Source: JASJBU01 sp963790775
GTDB taxonomy: Bacteria; Pseudomonadota; Gammaproteobacteria; Chromatiales; Chromatiaceae
NCBI GenBank assembly: GCA_963790775.1
Contig: CAWBPR010000008.1
Span: forward strand, 248,001-312,000
DNA length: 64,000 nt
Direction: 5' to 3'
Shown: one piece after another, positions 35,278 through 44,631 of the stretch
Layout of the letters: each line of letters begins with the position of its first letter
How positions within the stretch are numbered: the stretch's first letter is position 1
Made by a program: the position numbers and the translations under genes
Notes under the pieces: generated by a model
The model's input: only the letters and a program-made list of their open reading frames with translations
What the model was told of the DNA's origin: nothing
The model's database searches: none

Positions 35278-35341
35278 GATGCCTGTTGTATCAATGCTGC
35301 TCAACACATGGAGTGGTGAGCGCAGCGAGAGGAGTGAAGTA

Positions 35342-35677
35342 ATGAACGAGCCCATAGATCCACAATTGTCAGAAGATGAGAACACTGCCCTGACTGCAAA
35401 CGCACTCAAGGCGATGGCACATCCACTCCGCTGGAAGATTCTATGCTCACTGGGGGAGAGTGAACTCTCAGTCGGTGAGATCGTAGAGCGCACCGGCACC
35501 TCGCAGAGCAACATATCACAGCACCTTGAACAACTGCGCAATAAAAATATCGTGGTCTCTCGCAAGGAGGCAAACCGCATATTTTACCGTATCCGGAATC
35601 ATCAGTTGCTGGATCTGATTGGTATCATGCGTAATGTGCTCTGTCCCGCTAATTTAGATGATCGATATCCTCGTTAA
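35342..35677 (+). CDS. ArsR-type winged-helix regulator
   Basis: A 111-residue DNA-binding protein. The start at 35342 is chosen for its AGGAG (35330-35334) at good spacing; an open frame extends upstream into the PAS gene. The winged helix shows LKAMAHPLRWKILCSLGESE, the recognition region TGTSQSNISQHLEQL and the wing VVSRKEANRIFYRI. The metal-binding ELCVCD motif of arsenic or cadmium sensors is absent; only two separated Cys residues are present, so the signal is probably not a metal. It overlaps slyX by one or two bases and follows the signalling pair, with which it is likely cotranscribed. Confidence 0.85.
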   Translation: MNEPIDPQLSEDENTALTANALKAMAHPLRWKILCSLGESELSVGEIVERTGTSQSNISQHLEQLRNKNIVVSRKEANRIFYRIRNHQLLDLIGIMRNVLCPANLDDRYPR

Positions 35678-35880
35678 TGGATGATCGCATTATCGAGCTG
35701 GAGAGCCGCCAGGCCTTTCAGGAGGAGAGCATCCAGTCCCTTGAGAAGATGATAAGACAACAACAACAGATCATCGATCGCCTGCAATTGGATGTTGAAG
35801 AGCTGCATCAACGCCTGAAGTCAGCCGCCATATCGCCTTTGGATGGGACGGCAGTCGAGCCGCCTCCACCCCATTACTGA
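35677..35880 (+). CDS. slyX: SlyX-like coiled-coil protein
   Basis: A 67-residue protein whose first 50 residues form a coiled coil (IELESRQAFQEESIQSLEK) and whose tail ends in PPPPHY, both marks of the SlyX family. The function of SlyX is not established. Its ATG lies in the TAATG overlap with the regulator gene stop. Confidence 0.9.
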   Translation: MDDRIIELESRQAFQEESIQSLEKMIRQQQQIIDRLQLDVEELHQRLKSAAISPLDGTAVEPPPPHY

Positions 35881-36036
35881 GTAGTTGAAGCAACTTTCAA
35901 GCTGGGTGGGGAGTGGTTTTCTAAACTGACCTGTAACCCGGTTCATTAATTCAACCAAGTTACTCTTCATCACCAGATTGAGTGTGCTGTGACATCGCAT
36001 CGGCTATTCCGGCGCTGTCTCAAATCGGTCCTCAGC

Positions 36037-36064
36037 GCCGGGCAGAGATGTTTCTCCACCCGGC
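36037..36064. other. symmetrical hairpin between slyX and glgP
   Basis: GCCGGG-CA-GAGA-TGTT-TCTC-CA-CCCGGC: two paired blocks separated by a symmetrical CA/CA internal loop with a four-base apex. It sits between convergent genes, 48 bases beyond the glgP stop, and may protect or end both messages. There is no T-tract. Confidence 0.5.
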
Positions 36065-36112
36065 TGGAGTTGTGATAGATCCAGCGGCGTCCAGCGTCGC
36101 CAGGAGTCTTTG

Positions 36113-38620
36113 TTAACTTTCCATAGGTTGCTTTATGGAAACGCTGTCCAGATGCCAGATGTCCCGGTTATATTCCTGCATTGTGCGATCAGTGGAGAAG
36201 CGGCCGCTCTTTGCGCTGTTGATGATGCTCATTCGCACCCACTGCTCCTGATCCAGGTAGGCAAGGGCCGCCTCCTGCTGGGCATTTACATAGCTGCGAA
36301 AATCAGCGGCCGTGAACCATGGATCATGAGGATTGCGGATGGAATCTATGATGGGATTGAACAGCCCGGGTTCGAACTGGTTGAAGAAGCCGCTTTCCAA
36401 CAGCTGCATGACATTCTGAAAGTCAGGATTGCCGCCTATGATGACATTTGGATTGTAATGGGGGCGCAGCTCCTCCACCTCCAGAGTAGTGAGTCCAAAG
36501 AGGAAGAAATTGTCGTTCCCCACCTCTTCCAGTATCTCGATGTTGGCGCCATCAAGGGTGCCGATAGTAACGGCGCCGTTCATCATGAATTTCATATTGC
36601 CGGTCCCGGAAGCCTCCTTGCCGGCGGTGGATATCTGTTCTGAAAGATCGGTGCCGGGGGCGATGACTTCCATGGCTGAGACCCGGTAATTGGGCAGGAA
36701 CGCCACTTTCAGCAGATCGCCAACCTCCGGGTCGTTGTTGATTACTCGAGCAACGCTGTTGACCAGTTTGATAATCAGTTTCGCCATCTGATAACCGGGC
36801 GCCGCTTTACCGCCGACCAGCACGCAACGCTTGGTCCAGTTCTGCGTGTCACCATGTTTGATACGATTGTAGAGGTGGATGACATGCAGGATGTTGAGTA
36901 ACTGGCGTTTGTACTCATGGATCCTCTTGACCTGGACGTCGAACATCGCATCGGTGGGGAAATCCACATCACAGTCCTCCTTGACCATCAGGGCGAGCTG
37001 ATCCTTGTTGTGTTGTTTGATAGCCTTCCATTTGGCGCAGAATTCAGGGTTTTCCACCTGCGTCTGTAGTTGGGCCAGATCCGGCAGATGCGAGATCCAC
37101 TTATCGCCAATGGTTTCGTTGATCAGAGCTCGCAGTCCGGGATTGCAGCCGGCGAGCCATCTGCGAGGCGTGACACCATTGGTTTTATTGTTGAATCTTT
37201 TTGGCCAGAGTTCGTAGAAATCGTGGAAGAGACCGTCTTTTAATAACTGGGTGTGGAGTTCGGCGACGCCATTGACGGAGAAGCTGCCCACAATCGCCAG
37301 GAAAGCCATGCGAACCATCGGCTCATGCCCCTCTTCGATGATCGACATGCGGCGCATCTTGTCGGTGTCACCGGGCCAATGCTGCGCCACCTCGCCCAGA
37401 AAACGCGCATTGATCTCGTAGATGATCTCCAGTATCCGTGGCAGAAGGTTTTGGAAGAGTCGTACGGGCCAGCGCTCCAGGGCCTCCGGGAGAAGGGTAT
37501 GGTTGGTATAGGCCATGCATCTGCTGGTGATCGACCATGCTTCATCCCAAGTCAACCGCTGCTCATCAATCAACTGACGCATCAGTTCTGCAACTGATAC
37601 GCTGGGGTGAGTGTCGTTGAGCTGGAAGCAGTTCTTCTCCACAAAGTTCTTAAAGTCTGGATGACTATCCCGCCACTCTCTGATGACGTCCTTGAGGCTG
37701 GCGGAGGCGAGAAAATATTGTTGACGCAAACGTAACTCTTTGCCGTTTTCACTGGCGTCGTTGGGGTAGAGGACCATGGTGATATGTTCAGCATGATTCT
37801 TTGCCTCAACCGATTCTGTATACCCCCCGGCATTGAATTCATCAAGGTCGAACTCGTCGGTGGCCGCAGCCTTCCAGAGGCGCAGGGTATTAACGGTCCC
37901 GTTTCTATACCCGGGCACTGGAATATCGTAGGGCACGGCGAGTACATCATGTGTGTCTACCCAGCGTGACGTGCCGTTTTGGTGCTCGACATGCCCGCCA
38001 AAATGGATCCGTTGGGTGTATTCGGGGCGTTCCAGTTCCCAGGGATTGCCGTCACGTAACCAGTGATCAGGGTCCTCGATCTGCTGGCCATTGGAAATAT
38101 GCTGGCGGAACATGCCGTATTCATAGCGCAGACCATAACCTCTGACCGGGAGTTGCAGAGTGGCGCAACTGTCCAGGAAGCAGGCTGCAAGCCTGCCTAA
38201 GCCGCCGTTGCCTAGGCCGGCATCCGGTTCACTCTCCTCGATCTCTTCAAGCTTGAGCCCCAGGTTATACAGCGCCTGGGTGACGTGATCGGTAACATTC
38301 AAATTTAACATGGTATTGCTGAGCGCGCGTCCCATTAGGAATTCCAGTGAGATATAGAAGGTTCGTCTACAATCTGTCTCTTCATAGGTGCGGCGGGTGA
38401 TCTTCCAACGCTCGATCAATCGGTCACGCAGCGCCATGGCCATTGCCTGGTAGGGATAGTGGCTGGAGGTGCAGTGATCGTCACGTCCAAGGGTATGGGC
38501 AAAGTAGCGTTGAAAGTCATCTGAGATGGCCTTGGCATCCATTTTCAGAGGAGGAAGGTTGGTCAGAATTTTATGGCATGGGTCGTCTTTTTGAGGGGTT
38601 TTAGCTTTTTGTGATGGCAT
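36113..38620 (-). CDS. glgP: glycogen/starch phosphorylase
   Basis: An 835-residue pyridoxal-phosphate enzyme that releases glucose 1-phosphate from alpha-1,4-glucan. Family segments are YISLEFLMGRAL, GLGNGGLGRLAACFLDS, QLNDTHPSVSVAELMR, KTNGVTPRRWL and the PLP-Lys region EASGTGNMKFMMNGA. The length is that of full-size bacterial GlgP. No allosteric extension is visible. No glycogen-synthesis gene is adjacent. It suggests storage polymer use, common in organisms facing changing redox supply. Confidence 0.97.
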   Translation of the reverse strand: MPSQKAKTPQKDDPCHKILTNLPPLKMDAKAISDDFQRYFAHTLGRDDHCTSSHYPYQAMAMALRDRLIERWKITRRTYEETDCRRTFYISLEFLMGRALSNTMLNLNVTDHVTQALYNLGLKLEEIEESEPDAGLGNGGLGRLAACFLDSCATLQLPVRGYGLRYEYGMFRQHISNGQQIEDPDHWLRDGNPWELERPEYTQRIHFGGHVEHQNGTSRWVDTHDVLAVPYDIPVPGYRNGTVNTLRLWKAAATDEFDLDEFNAGGYTESVEAKNHAEHITMVLYPNDASENGKELRLRQQYFLASASLKDVIREWRDSHPDFKNFVEKNCFQLNDTHPSVSVAELMRQLIDEQRLTWDEAWSITSRCMAYTNHTLLPEALERWPVRLFQNLLPRILEIIYEINARFLGEVAQHWPGDTDKMRRMSIIEEGHEPMVRMAFLAIVGSFSVNGVAELHTQLLKDGLFHDFYELWPKRFNNKTNGVTPRRWLAGCNPGLRALINETIGDKWISHLPDLAQLQTQVENPEFCAKWKAIKQHNKDQLALMVKEDCDVDFPTDAMFDVQVKRIHEYKRQLLNILHVIHLYNRIKHGDTQNWTKRCVLVGGKAAPGYQMAKLIIKLVNSVARVINNDPEVGDLLKVAFLPNYRVSAMEVIAPGTDLSEQISTAGKEASGTGNMKFMMNGAVTIGTLDGANIEILEEVGNDNFFLFGLTTLEVEELRPHYNPNVIIGGNPDFQNVMQLLESGFFNQFEPGLFNPIIDSIRNPHDPWFTAADFRSYVNAQQEAALAYLDQEQWVRMSIINSAKSGRFSTDRTMQEYNRDIWHLDSVSIKQPMES

Positions 38621-38727
38621 GTGGCGTCAAGTCCGAAAAATCCTACTGTATGACCTATTATGCCGGTTATTAGCCAGTCAAAGCCAGTCAGGCATACCAA
38701 ATTGAATTGATGACGGTATTTGCTGCC

Positions 38728-39837
38728 CTAAAAATCCTCATCCTTCATGCTTAGTCCTCCAGGAGCTTCAAGATCTCCGCTGTCAGACAGGCGTATCTTG
38801 AGTGACAGGTTATTGCGGGAATCTGCATGATTCAAAGCCTCTTCGAGGGTGATTTTGCCCTCCTGGTAGAGGCTGTAGAGTGATTGATCAAAGGTCTGCA
38901 TGCCGCGCTCCGTACCTTGCTCCATCACCTCCTTGATGGCGTGGATGTCCCTTTTTTTAATCAGTTCCGAGATATAGGCGGTGAGCAGCATGATCTCCAC
39001 CGCAGGCAGACGCTGTCCGTTCTTGCCTCTTACCAGGCGCTGGGAGATCACCGCCCGCAGATTCAGCGAGAGATCCATGTAGAGCTGGTTTTGCGCACTA
39101 TCCGGAAAGAAATTGATAATCCGGTCAAGGGCCTGATTGGCATTGTTCGCGTGCAGGGTGGAGAGACAGAGATGGCCGGTTTCTGCGTATGCAACTGCAT
39201 GCTGCATGTTGTACATGTCACGGATCTCGCCGATCAAAATGACATCCGGCGCCTCGCGCATGGCGTTCTTCAGTGCGTTTTCATAGGAGAGGGTATCGAT
39301 GCCGACCTCCCTTTGATCGACCACCGATTTTTTATGTGTGTAGAGGTATTCGATAGGGTCTTCAATGGTAAGGATATGTCCAGCCTTGTGCTGATTCCGG
39401 TGCTCGATCATGGAGGCCAGGGTGGTCGATTTACCGGAACCTGTGGAACCGACTACCAGGACCAGTCCACGCGGTTCCATGACCAGGTCTTTCAGAATGA
39501 TCGGGAGATTGAGCTTCTCGATCGGTGGAATCACACCCTTGATATAGCGGATCACCATGGCGGCATCGCCACGCTGTTTGAAGACGTTGACCCGAAAACG
39601 CCCCAATTGTTGAATGGAGATCGCCAGATTGCATTCGAATGTTGACTCGTACTCCTTGATCTGGGCTTCACTCATTACACCATAGGCCAGCTTGCGCGCC
39701 TGTCCTGGCTGGAGTGGCGATGAGCCGATGGGTCTGGTTTCGCCTTCGGCCTTCAGGTTCGGTGGCGCGCCTGTACTAAAAAACAGATCAGATCCATTCT
39801 TCTGCACCATCAGTTTAAGATAGGGCACGATATCCAT
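38728..39837 (-). CDS. pilU: type IV pilus retraction ATPase, PilU-like
   Basis: A hexameric secretion-type ATPase of 369 residues. I choose ATG 39837 (MDIVPYLKLMVQKNGSDLFF) because a GAGG lies upstream and the protein then matches the family; a TTG 22 codons further up is less likely. Walker A is GSTGSGKSTT, the Asp box is LTIEDPIEYL, Walker B is APDVILIGEIRD and the His box is TGHLCLSTLHANN. The C-terminal extension of about 30 residues after the LALNHAD segment resembles PilU more than PilT. No pilT is beside it. It acts at the cytoplasmic base of the pilus encoded in part by pilMNOPQ. Confidence 0.9.
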   Translation of the reverse strand: MDIVPYLKLMVQKNGSDLFFSTGAPPNLKAEGETRPIGSSPLQPGQARKLAYGVMSEAQIKEYESTFECNLAISIQQLGRFRVNVFKQRGDAAMVIRYIKGVIPPIEKLNLPIILKDLVMEPRGLVLVVGSTGSGKSTTLASMIEHRNQHKAGHILTIEDPIEYLYTHKKSVVDQREVGIDTLSYENALKNAMREAPDVILIGEIRDMYNMQHAVAYAETGHLCLSTLHANNANQALDRIINFFPDSAQNQLYMDLSLNLRAVISQRLVRGKNGQRLPAVEIMLLTAYISELIKKRDIHAIKEVMEQGTERGMQTFDQSLYSLYQEGKITLEEALNHADSRNNLSLKIRLSDSGDLEAPGGLSMKDEDF

Positions 39838-39979
39838 GCTTTTTACCTCGTCTGCCGCCTGCCTGGTAAAGTGGTTGGGAGTGGTTAATTCATTATTTCC
39901 CAAGCTATCGGCCGCTGTCTGGAGTAATGAAGGTTGGGCGAGTATTTTCTTTGATTTGTAGCGTTAAGGAGGCTGACAA

Positions 39980-40792
39980 ATGACGGGTTTCACAATCTCC
40001 GGGTTGTTTATCTATCCGGTGAAATCTCTGGCGGGAATTGCGGTAAAGAAATCTGTTGTTGATCGTTACGGCCTGGCTTTTGACCGGCGCTGGATGGTGG
40101 TGGATGCACAGGGCCAGTTTCTGAGCCAGCGTCAATTGCCGCAAATGGCATTGATCAAGCAAAGGGTTTTGCACGATGAACTGATACTTCAAGCTCCAGG
40201 CCAAGCCGCTCTGTCGCTTCCCCTGTCCCCATCAGAGGGTGAAAGGATGCGGGTAAAGATCTGGGATGATGACTGTGATGCCTTTTACTGTGGCGCCGAG
40301 CCTGAGGCATGGTTGAGCGGTTTTCTGGGGTGTGAGTGCAAATTGGTGTACCTGCCGGATGATCGCTTCAGAAGCGTCGATCCTGAGTATGCCGAGCCTG
40401 AGGATCAGACCGCCTTTTCGGACGGGTTTCCGCTGTTGTTGATCTCTGAAGCTTCACTGGAGGATCTCAATCGTCGTCTGTCTGAGCCGATGACAATGAA
40501 TCGCTTTCGTCCCAATCTGGTCATTGCAGGGTGCGAGCCTTATGCGGAGGATGGCTGGAGTCGCATGGAAGCCGGCGGCATCGGCTTTCGTGTAGTAAAG
40601 CCCTGTTCCCGCTGCAGCATTACCACGATCAATCCTGAGACGGCGGCCCGGGGTGCGGAACCGTTGAAAACCCTTTCCAGTTACCGTCGCCAGGGTAATA
40701 AGGTTATGTTTGGTCAGAATCTTCTGCATGATGCGCAAGGGCAGCTAAGCGTCGGCATGCAACTGGTGGTCGTGGAGGCATCAGGTGGATAA
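39980..40792 (+). CDS. MOSC domain protein with N-terminal beta-barrel
   Basis: A 270-residue protein of the YcbX/mARC-like type, predicted to bind molybdenum cofactor and act in reduction of N-hydroxylated compounds. The N-terminal beta-barrel opens ISGLFIYPVKSLAGI and contains LAFDRRWMVVD; the MOSC domain shows FRPNLVIAG, the conserved Cys region VVKPCSRCSITTINPET and GQNL near the end. Unlike E. coli YcbX, no C-terminal ferredoxin is attached. It overlaps the DUF1415 gene by 8 bases. Confidence 0.9.
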   Translation: MTGFTISGLFIYPVKSLAGIAVKKSVVDRYGLAFDRRWMVVDAQGQFLSQRQLPQMALIKQRVLHDELILQAPGQAALSLPLSPSEGERMRVKIWDDDCDAFYCGAEPEAWLSGFLGCECKLVYLPDDRFRSVDPEYAEPEDQTAFSDGFPLLLISEASLEDLNRRLSEPMTMNRFRPNLVIAGCEPYAEDGWSRMEAGGIGFRVVKPCSRCSITTINPETAARGAEPLKTLSSYRRQGNKVMFGQNLLHDAQGQLSVGMQLVVVEASGG

Positions 40793-41333
40793 ACATGATT
40801 TCATGCGGGTAACGGAGCAGTGGCTGCGCGACGTGGTGGTGAGCCTGAATCTCTGCCCCTTTGCCGCTCAACCCTTCAAGCTGGGCCGTATTCGTTACCT
40901 GGTCTGCGAGGAGCAGGAGTCAGATGCGATCTTTCGGGCTTTGCTGCTGGAAATGGAAACTATGCTCGACTTGCCAGAGGCGGAAGCCGAAACCAGCCTG
41001 TTTATCCTGCCCTATGGCCTGGCGACTTTCGATGCTTACCTGGCGCTGCTCGACACGGCAGAGGCGGCAGTTCAAGCGGTGGGACTGGAGGGGATTCTGC
41101 AGCTTGCCAGTTTTCACCCCGATTACCGGTTTGACGGGGCGAATCAGGATGATCCCGCCAACTACACCAACCGTTCCCCCTACCCCATGTTCCACCTGAT
41201 CCGGGAGGCGTCTCTTGAACAGGCACTGGCCAGCTATCCGAACCCTGAACTGATTCCGCAACGCAATGTCGTCAAATTGCGCAGTCTGGGATTGATGGAA
41301 ATGCAACGCCGATTGCGCCTGTGCAAAAAATAG
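40785..41333 (+). CDS. DUF1415 family protein
   Basis: A 182-residue cytosolic protein with the family segment VVSLNLCPFAAQPF near the start, FHPDYRFDGANQDDPANYTNRSP in part in the middle (residues about 106-128) and RNVVKLRSLG near the end. The function is unknown. It uses a GTG start that overlaps the MOSC gene by 8 bases, so the two are probably one transcript. Confidence 0.88.
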   Translation: MDKHDFMRVTEQWLRDVVVSLNLCPFAAQPFKLGRIRYLVCEEQESDAIFRALLLEMETMLDLPEAEAETSLFILPYGLATFDAYLALLDTAEAAVQAVGLEGILQLASFHPDYRFDGANQDDPANYTNRSPYPMFHLIREASLEQALASYPNPELIPQRNVVKLRSLGLMEMQRRLRLCKK

Positions 41334-41351
41334 GTTTGAGGCAGCATGCTG

Positions 41352-41708
41352 CTACTCGTATTCGGTTGCTCGCCGGGCATCACCATAGACTTTTTCCGCT
41401 GGGTAGCGTGACTCATTGATGGCCATCTTGCGATAGGCGGCATCGATCAGGTCTATGTCGAGCTGTTCGGCGCAACGGATCAGGAAGATCAGGATGTCAG
41501 CCATCTCCAGTGAGACCTCTTCGAGTTTGTCGTCAGGCAGGTTCATGCTCTGTTCCTGAGTCAGCCACTGGAAATGCTCAACCAGTTCGGCGCACTCTGC
41601 AATCAATGCCATGGAGAGATTCTTGGGGCTGTGGAACTGTTCCCAGTCACGTGCCTGGGCGAAGGCTTTCAGGCGCTGATTGAGATCCGTTAGAGAGTCC
41701 TGAGGCAT
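41352..41708 (-). CDS. MazG-like nucleotide pyrophosphohydrolase
   Basis: A 118-residue all-helical pyrophosphohydrolase that probably cleaves noncanonical or excess dNTPs. The Mg-binding Glu/Asp set is visible as AECAELVEHF (E38, E41, E44) and the later EEVSLEMADILIFL. The closest subgroup is the single-domain dCTPase/RS21-C6 type. It is convergent with the DUF1415 gene, 18 bases between stops. Confidence 0.9.
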   Translation of the reverse strand: MPQDSLTDLNQRLKAFAQARDWEQFHSPKNLSMALIAECAELVEHFQWLTQEQSMNLPDDKLEEVSLEMADILIFLIRCAEQLDIDLIDAAYRKMAINESRYPAEKVYGDARRATEYE

Positions 41709-41815
41709 AACATGGGCCTGTGATCAGTTCGGGATGGTGGGTTTGTATCATTTTTTTACGGCGAGTAACAGGTGCGCTAAGCATGTGGTGGGCGGGGGTG
41801 AGGCGGTATTTCAGA

Positions 41816-42769
41816 TCAATACCACATACCATTCCTATGCCAGCGTACGCGCAGTGGCTGGTCTGCCAGCAGATGGCCCAGGTTGAGAGGGGATGTCACC
41901 CTGGGTTTGGGCAACGGCAAGCTCTCGGCTAATTTAACCAGTCTGTTGATTCTTTCTTCAGTGGGCGGATGCGTGCGCAGCAGCGACGGATCGGGGATTC
42001 GAGGTCCGGGGAAGATGAGCTCTGAAAATATTCGCCGCTGTGGATACTCCATTTTTCCCAGCGCAGAAGCCAGTGCGAGGGGGTCGCCGGTCAGCTTGGC
42101 GGAGCCTAGGTCGGCGTCGTATTCACGGGTGCGGGAGAGGCCCAGTTGCACCAGTGCGCTGAGCGATGGCGATACCAGCAAGAGTAAAATCGGTCCCCAG
42201 GGCAAGGATGTATCGCTGAAGATAAACAGGGGCAGGTTGATGAGCATCAGGATCTGCCCGGTTAACGAGAAAAGGCCGGTGATCCGGCTGGTAAAATCGG
42301 CATAGGCCATCATTCTGGTGTCCTGATTGACGATGTGCATCAATTCATGTCCCAGCACACCGCCAAGCTCCCGCATATTCAAACGCCGCAACAATCCGTC
42401 AGAGAGGCCGATGGCGGCATTGTCAGGTGTTCCTGTAGTGAATGCGTTCATGACATTGGATGGCAGGTAGAAGAGCATTGGTACTGCCTGTAAACCGGCG
42501 TTCATGGACAACCTATGTAACAGTCGATAGAGCTCTGGTGCCTGGGTCGGGGTCAATGCCTGGCCCCGAAACAGACGCACAACCATCTCCGGGGATGCGA
42601 CAGGATTCAGTTGGTAAGACAGGATAATGAAGGATGCAGTAATGATGGCCAGGGGCAGGCCGCCAATGAACCAGGCCAGCCAGGCACAGAGCCCTCCCAG
42701 GGCAAACACCAGTAATATAGACTGGAGTGTGTTGCGAACTTGATGTTGCAGTATTTGTGCTTTGTCCAT
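41816..42769 (-). CDS. M48 family membrane metallopeptidase
   Basis: A 317-residue HtpX-like zinc peptidase. Two hydrophobic segments lie near the N-terminus (about 15-55) and two more after the active site (about 163-183 and 190-210). The zinc site is HELMH (141-145) with the third ligand E216 in SRTREYDADLGSA. It would degrade damaged membrane proteins with the active site facing the cytoplasm, as HtpX does. Longer tail than HtpX of E. coli, ending in an Arg-rich segment. Confidence 0.92.
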   Translation of the reverse strand: MDKAQILQHQVRNTLQSILLVFALGGLCAWLAWFIGGLPLAIITASFIILSYQLNPVASPEMVVRLFRGQALTPTQAPELYRLLHRLSMNAGLQAVPMLFYLPSNVMNAFTTGTPDNAAIGLSDGLLRRLNMRELGGVLGHELMHIVNQDTRMMAYADFTSRITGLFSLTGQILMLINLPLFIFSDTSLPWGPILLLLVSPSLSALVQLGLSRTREYDADLGSAKLTGDPLALASALGKMEYPQRRIFSELIFPGPRIPDPSLLRTHPPTEERINRLVKLAESLPLPKPRVTSPLNLGHLLADQPLRVRWHRNGMWY

Positions 42770-42947
42770 GATCTGGAGGATGGGTTATGGTGCTCCTGTG
42801 CAGGATTCGCGTCGTATCAGCCCAATCAATAATGGCCTTAAAAACAAAAGGTTGAGTTTACTGTAGCATAGTGTTGGAAGTCGAAGTGTGTATTTTGCCA
42901 ACAGTTCGCGACCCTGATAAGCGCCTTAACTACAGCCGTCTGAGTCA

Positions 42948-42975
42948 GCGTCTTTGTCTGCGTCTTTGTCTGCGT
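42948..42975. repeat. tandem repeat of GCGTCTTTGTCT
   Basis: Two full 12-base copies (42948-42959, 42960-42971) and a partial third (GCGT). On the minus strand it would encode Asp/Ala/Lys repeats, but no real gene is supported there. Confidence 0.6.
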
Positions 42976-43704
42976 GCATCCAGCATGGTGACCACAAACG
43001 GTTACTGATGAGCTGGAGACTGTTAGAGATGAAATTTAAATGAGCATTTCCTGCATCATGATTCTGTTGAAATAAATTGAAACATTTCTCACTATTTGAG
43101 AAATATATTAGTAACAACTTTTCCTTAGTATGCTTGGTGGCCATAGGATGCTGTAAATAAGCATGCATGGCGCAAACTCTACAAGTGATAATTCAAATCT
43201 GGATCTGGATTGATTGATCACGCAGTATCTGATTATTCCTCTGTATCCATTGCGAGTATCCCTGTGCCTGATATGAATTTGCTGGAGAGCCGAGATGTTG
43301 TCAGATATGCAGATCCCCTTTGTATGGCCAGAAGACCCGTCATGGCCAGATCCTTCCGGTAATGACCCATACGATATTTCATGATAATCGGAAATAAAGA
43401 TAAATAAGCAAAAGAACCATCTCCTTTCATTCTCGGTCCGCTGGTCAAACGCAAGGTTTGATTGGTGGACCAGGTAGATGCGGGATTTGTCCCTATTCGA
43501 CCTGCAGCCGGACTCCGGGTCGTAGTCGCATCACAAATGGTTTCGCATTTCTCTCAGCGTTTTTTATTGGTCTGTTGAGAATGCTCCAGTCTCTCAGGCT
43601 GACAAGGTTTGAGTCAGAGTGCCGGCATGAATCCTGCCTGCTGCGAGTCTCTCAAATTTAAGCTCGCGCGGGCCACCTGGGATACTACAGATGAAGTCGA
43701 AATC

Positions 43705-43725
43705 CCCCCGCCAGATTAGCGGGGG
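43705..43725 (-). terminator. GC-rich hairpin after the small exported protein gene
   Basis: Arms CCCCCGC and GCGGGGG with a seven-base loop, 30 bases beyond the stop of the minus-strand gene at 43756. Only a short T-run follows on that strand (GATTTCG), so this is a probable but weak terminator. Confidence 0.5.
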
Positions 43726-43755
43726 TGCTGGTGCGTAAAATTTGTCTGATGTGGC

Positions 43756-44094
43756 TTATTGGGCCGGAATTTGACTGATGGTTGTCGTGGTCGTGCCGTC
43801 AGAATTGAAAGTTATGTTGACACTGGTGTCACCATCGAGCAGGGATGCATAATCCAGCAGACCATCATCGATCATGTTCTCCGTCTGGGTGACTGTCTGG
43901 GTCTCAATGGTAATGGTCGTCATGCCGGTTCCGAGGTCGTCAATTGTCATGTCGGCATGCGGTGTGTCGGCGATCAGGCTGTCAATCATGTCATAGACAT
44001 CTTCATCAACCATGCCCTCAGCTGCATGATGAGAGAACGCAGGGAAAGAGGCGATTGCAATAGACGCAACGACACAAATTAAGAATTTTTTCAC
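43756..44094 (-). CDS. small exported protein of unknown function
   Basis: A 112-residue protein with a signal peptide (MKKFLICVVASIAIASFPAFS, cleaved near FS-HH). The start is GTG 44094 with AAGGAG 7 bases upstream, which strongly supports it. The mature part is acidic, begins HHAAEGMVDEDVYDMIDSLI and ends in a Thr-rich beta-like tail with runs of Thr. There is no Cys. I do not recognise a family; a periplasmic or secreted role is likely. Confidence 0.75.
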   Translation of the reverse strand: MKKFLICVVASIAIASFPAFSHHAAEGMVDEDVYDMIDSLIADTPHADMTIDDLGTGMTTITIETQTVTQTENMIDDGLLDYASLLDGDTSVNITFNSDGTTTTTISQIPAQ

Positions 44095-44631
44095 AGTAGA
44101 CTCCTTAAGATTTGATGGAACTCATTTGATTTTAAAATCCGGCTGTTCTTTATTATGCGTAAGCCAGAATTTGTTTTTTCGATCCTGTGCCCCAGAGCCT
44201 ATGTATAAAATGTTTCTCAGTTGTTTCCTGAATGGTTAAAGGTGTTTCAGTTTATTTCAATTGACTAGGTTTTGAATGAGATTGCGATCTTCATCACATT
44301 GAAAGTGGGAACCCCGTTCGTATCTGGTCTGGGCCATGACGGTTGATAGGCAGAAAACACTAGATATTCAGGACAGGCCCTGATTTGTGACGATTAGAGG
44401 TCTCTCGGTTTTTTTATCGGAAGTAAGGTAGGTCCCCTGCACATCTCCAACGTAACTGACAGGGAAAACCATTGATTGACTAAAGATTTACCCTGTAGAA
44501 AACGAGGATATTCCCTGTTTTCGCCGCTGGATGTCCATAAAAAAATTACGATATCTCTATCGAGACAACTTTTCTTCTCACTGATAAAATTAGGCGATAA
44601 GAATGGATAATAACTATTCAGTGGGAAGATA
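44095..44631. other. 537-base spacer upstream of the cytochrome operon
   Basis: This divergent spacer should carry the promoter of the cytochrome operon and of the small exported protein. A lone TTGAT half-site of FNR type is seen near 44473, but the second half is not convincing. No gene is visible. Confidence 0.4.

Larger units (their letters stand above)
42770..43755. other. 986-base region without a supported gene
   Basis: Frames of 60-80 codons exist on both strands but none has a ribosome-binding site, domain or family look. Present are a 12-base tandem repeat (42948-42975) and a strong hairpin at 43705-43725. The stretch may contain eroded coding DNA. No insertion-sequence end is recognised. 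Confidence 0.45.

Noticed and set aside
42926..43168. An 80-codon frame with Asp/Ala/Lys repeats on the minus strand
   Set aside because: The repeats come from a short DNA tandem repeat and no ribosome-binding site is seen.
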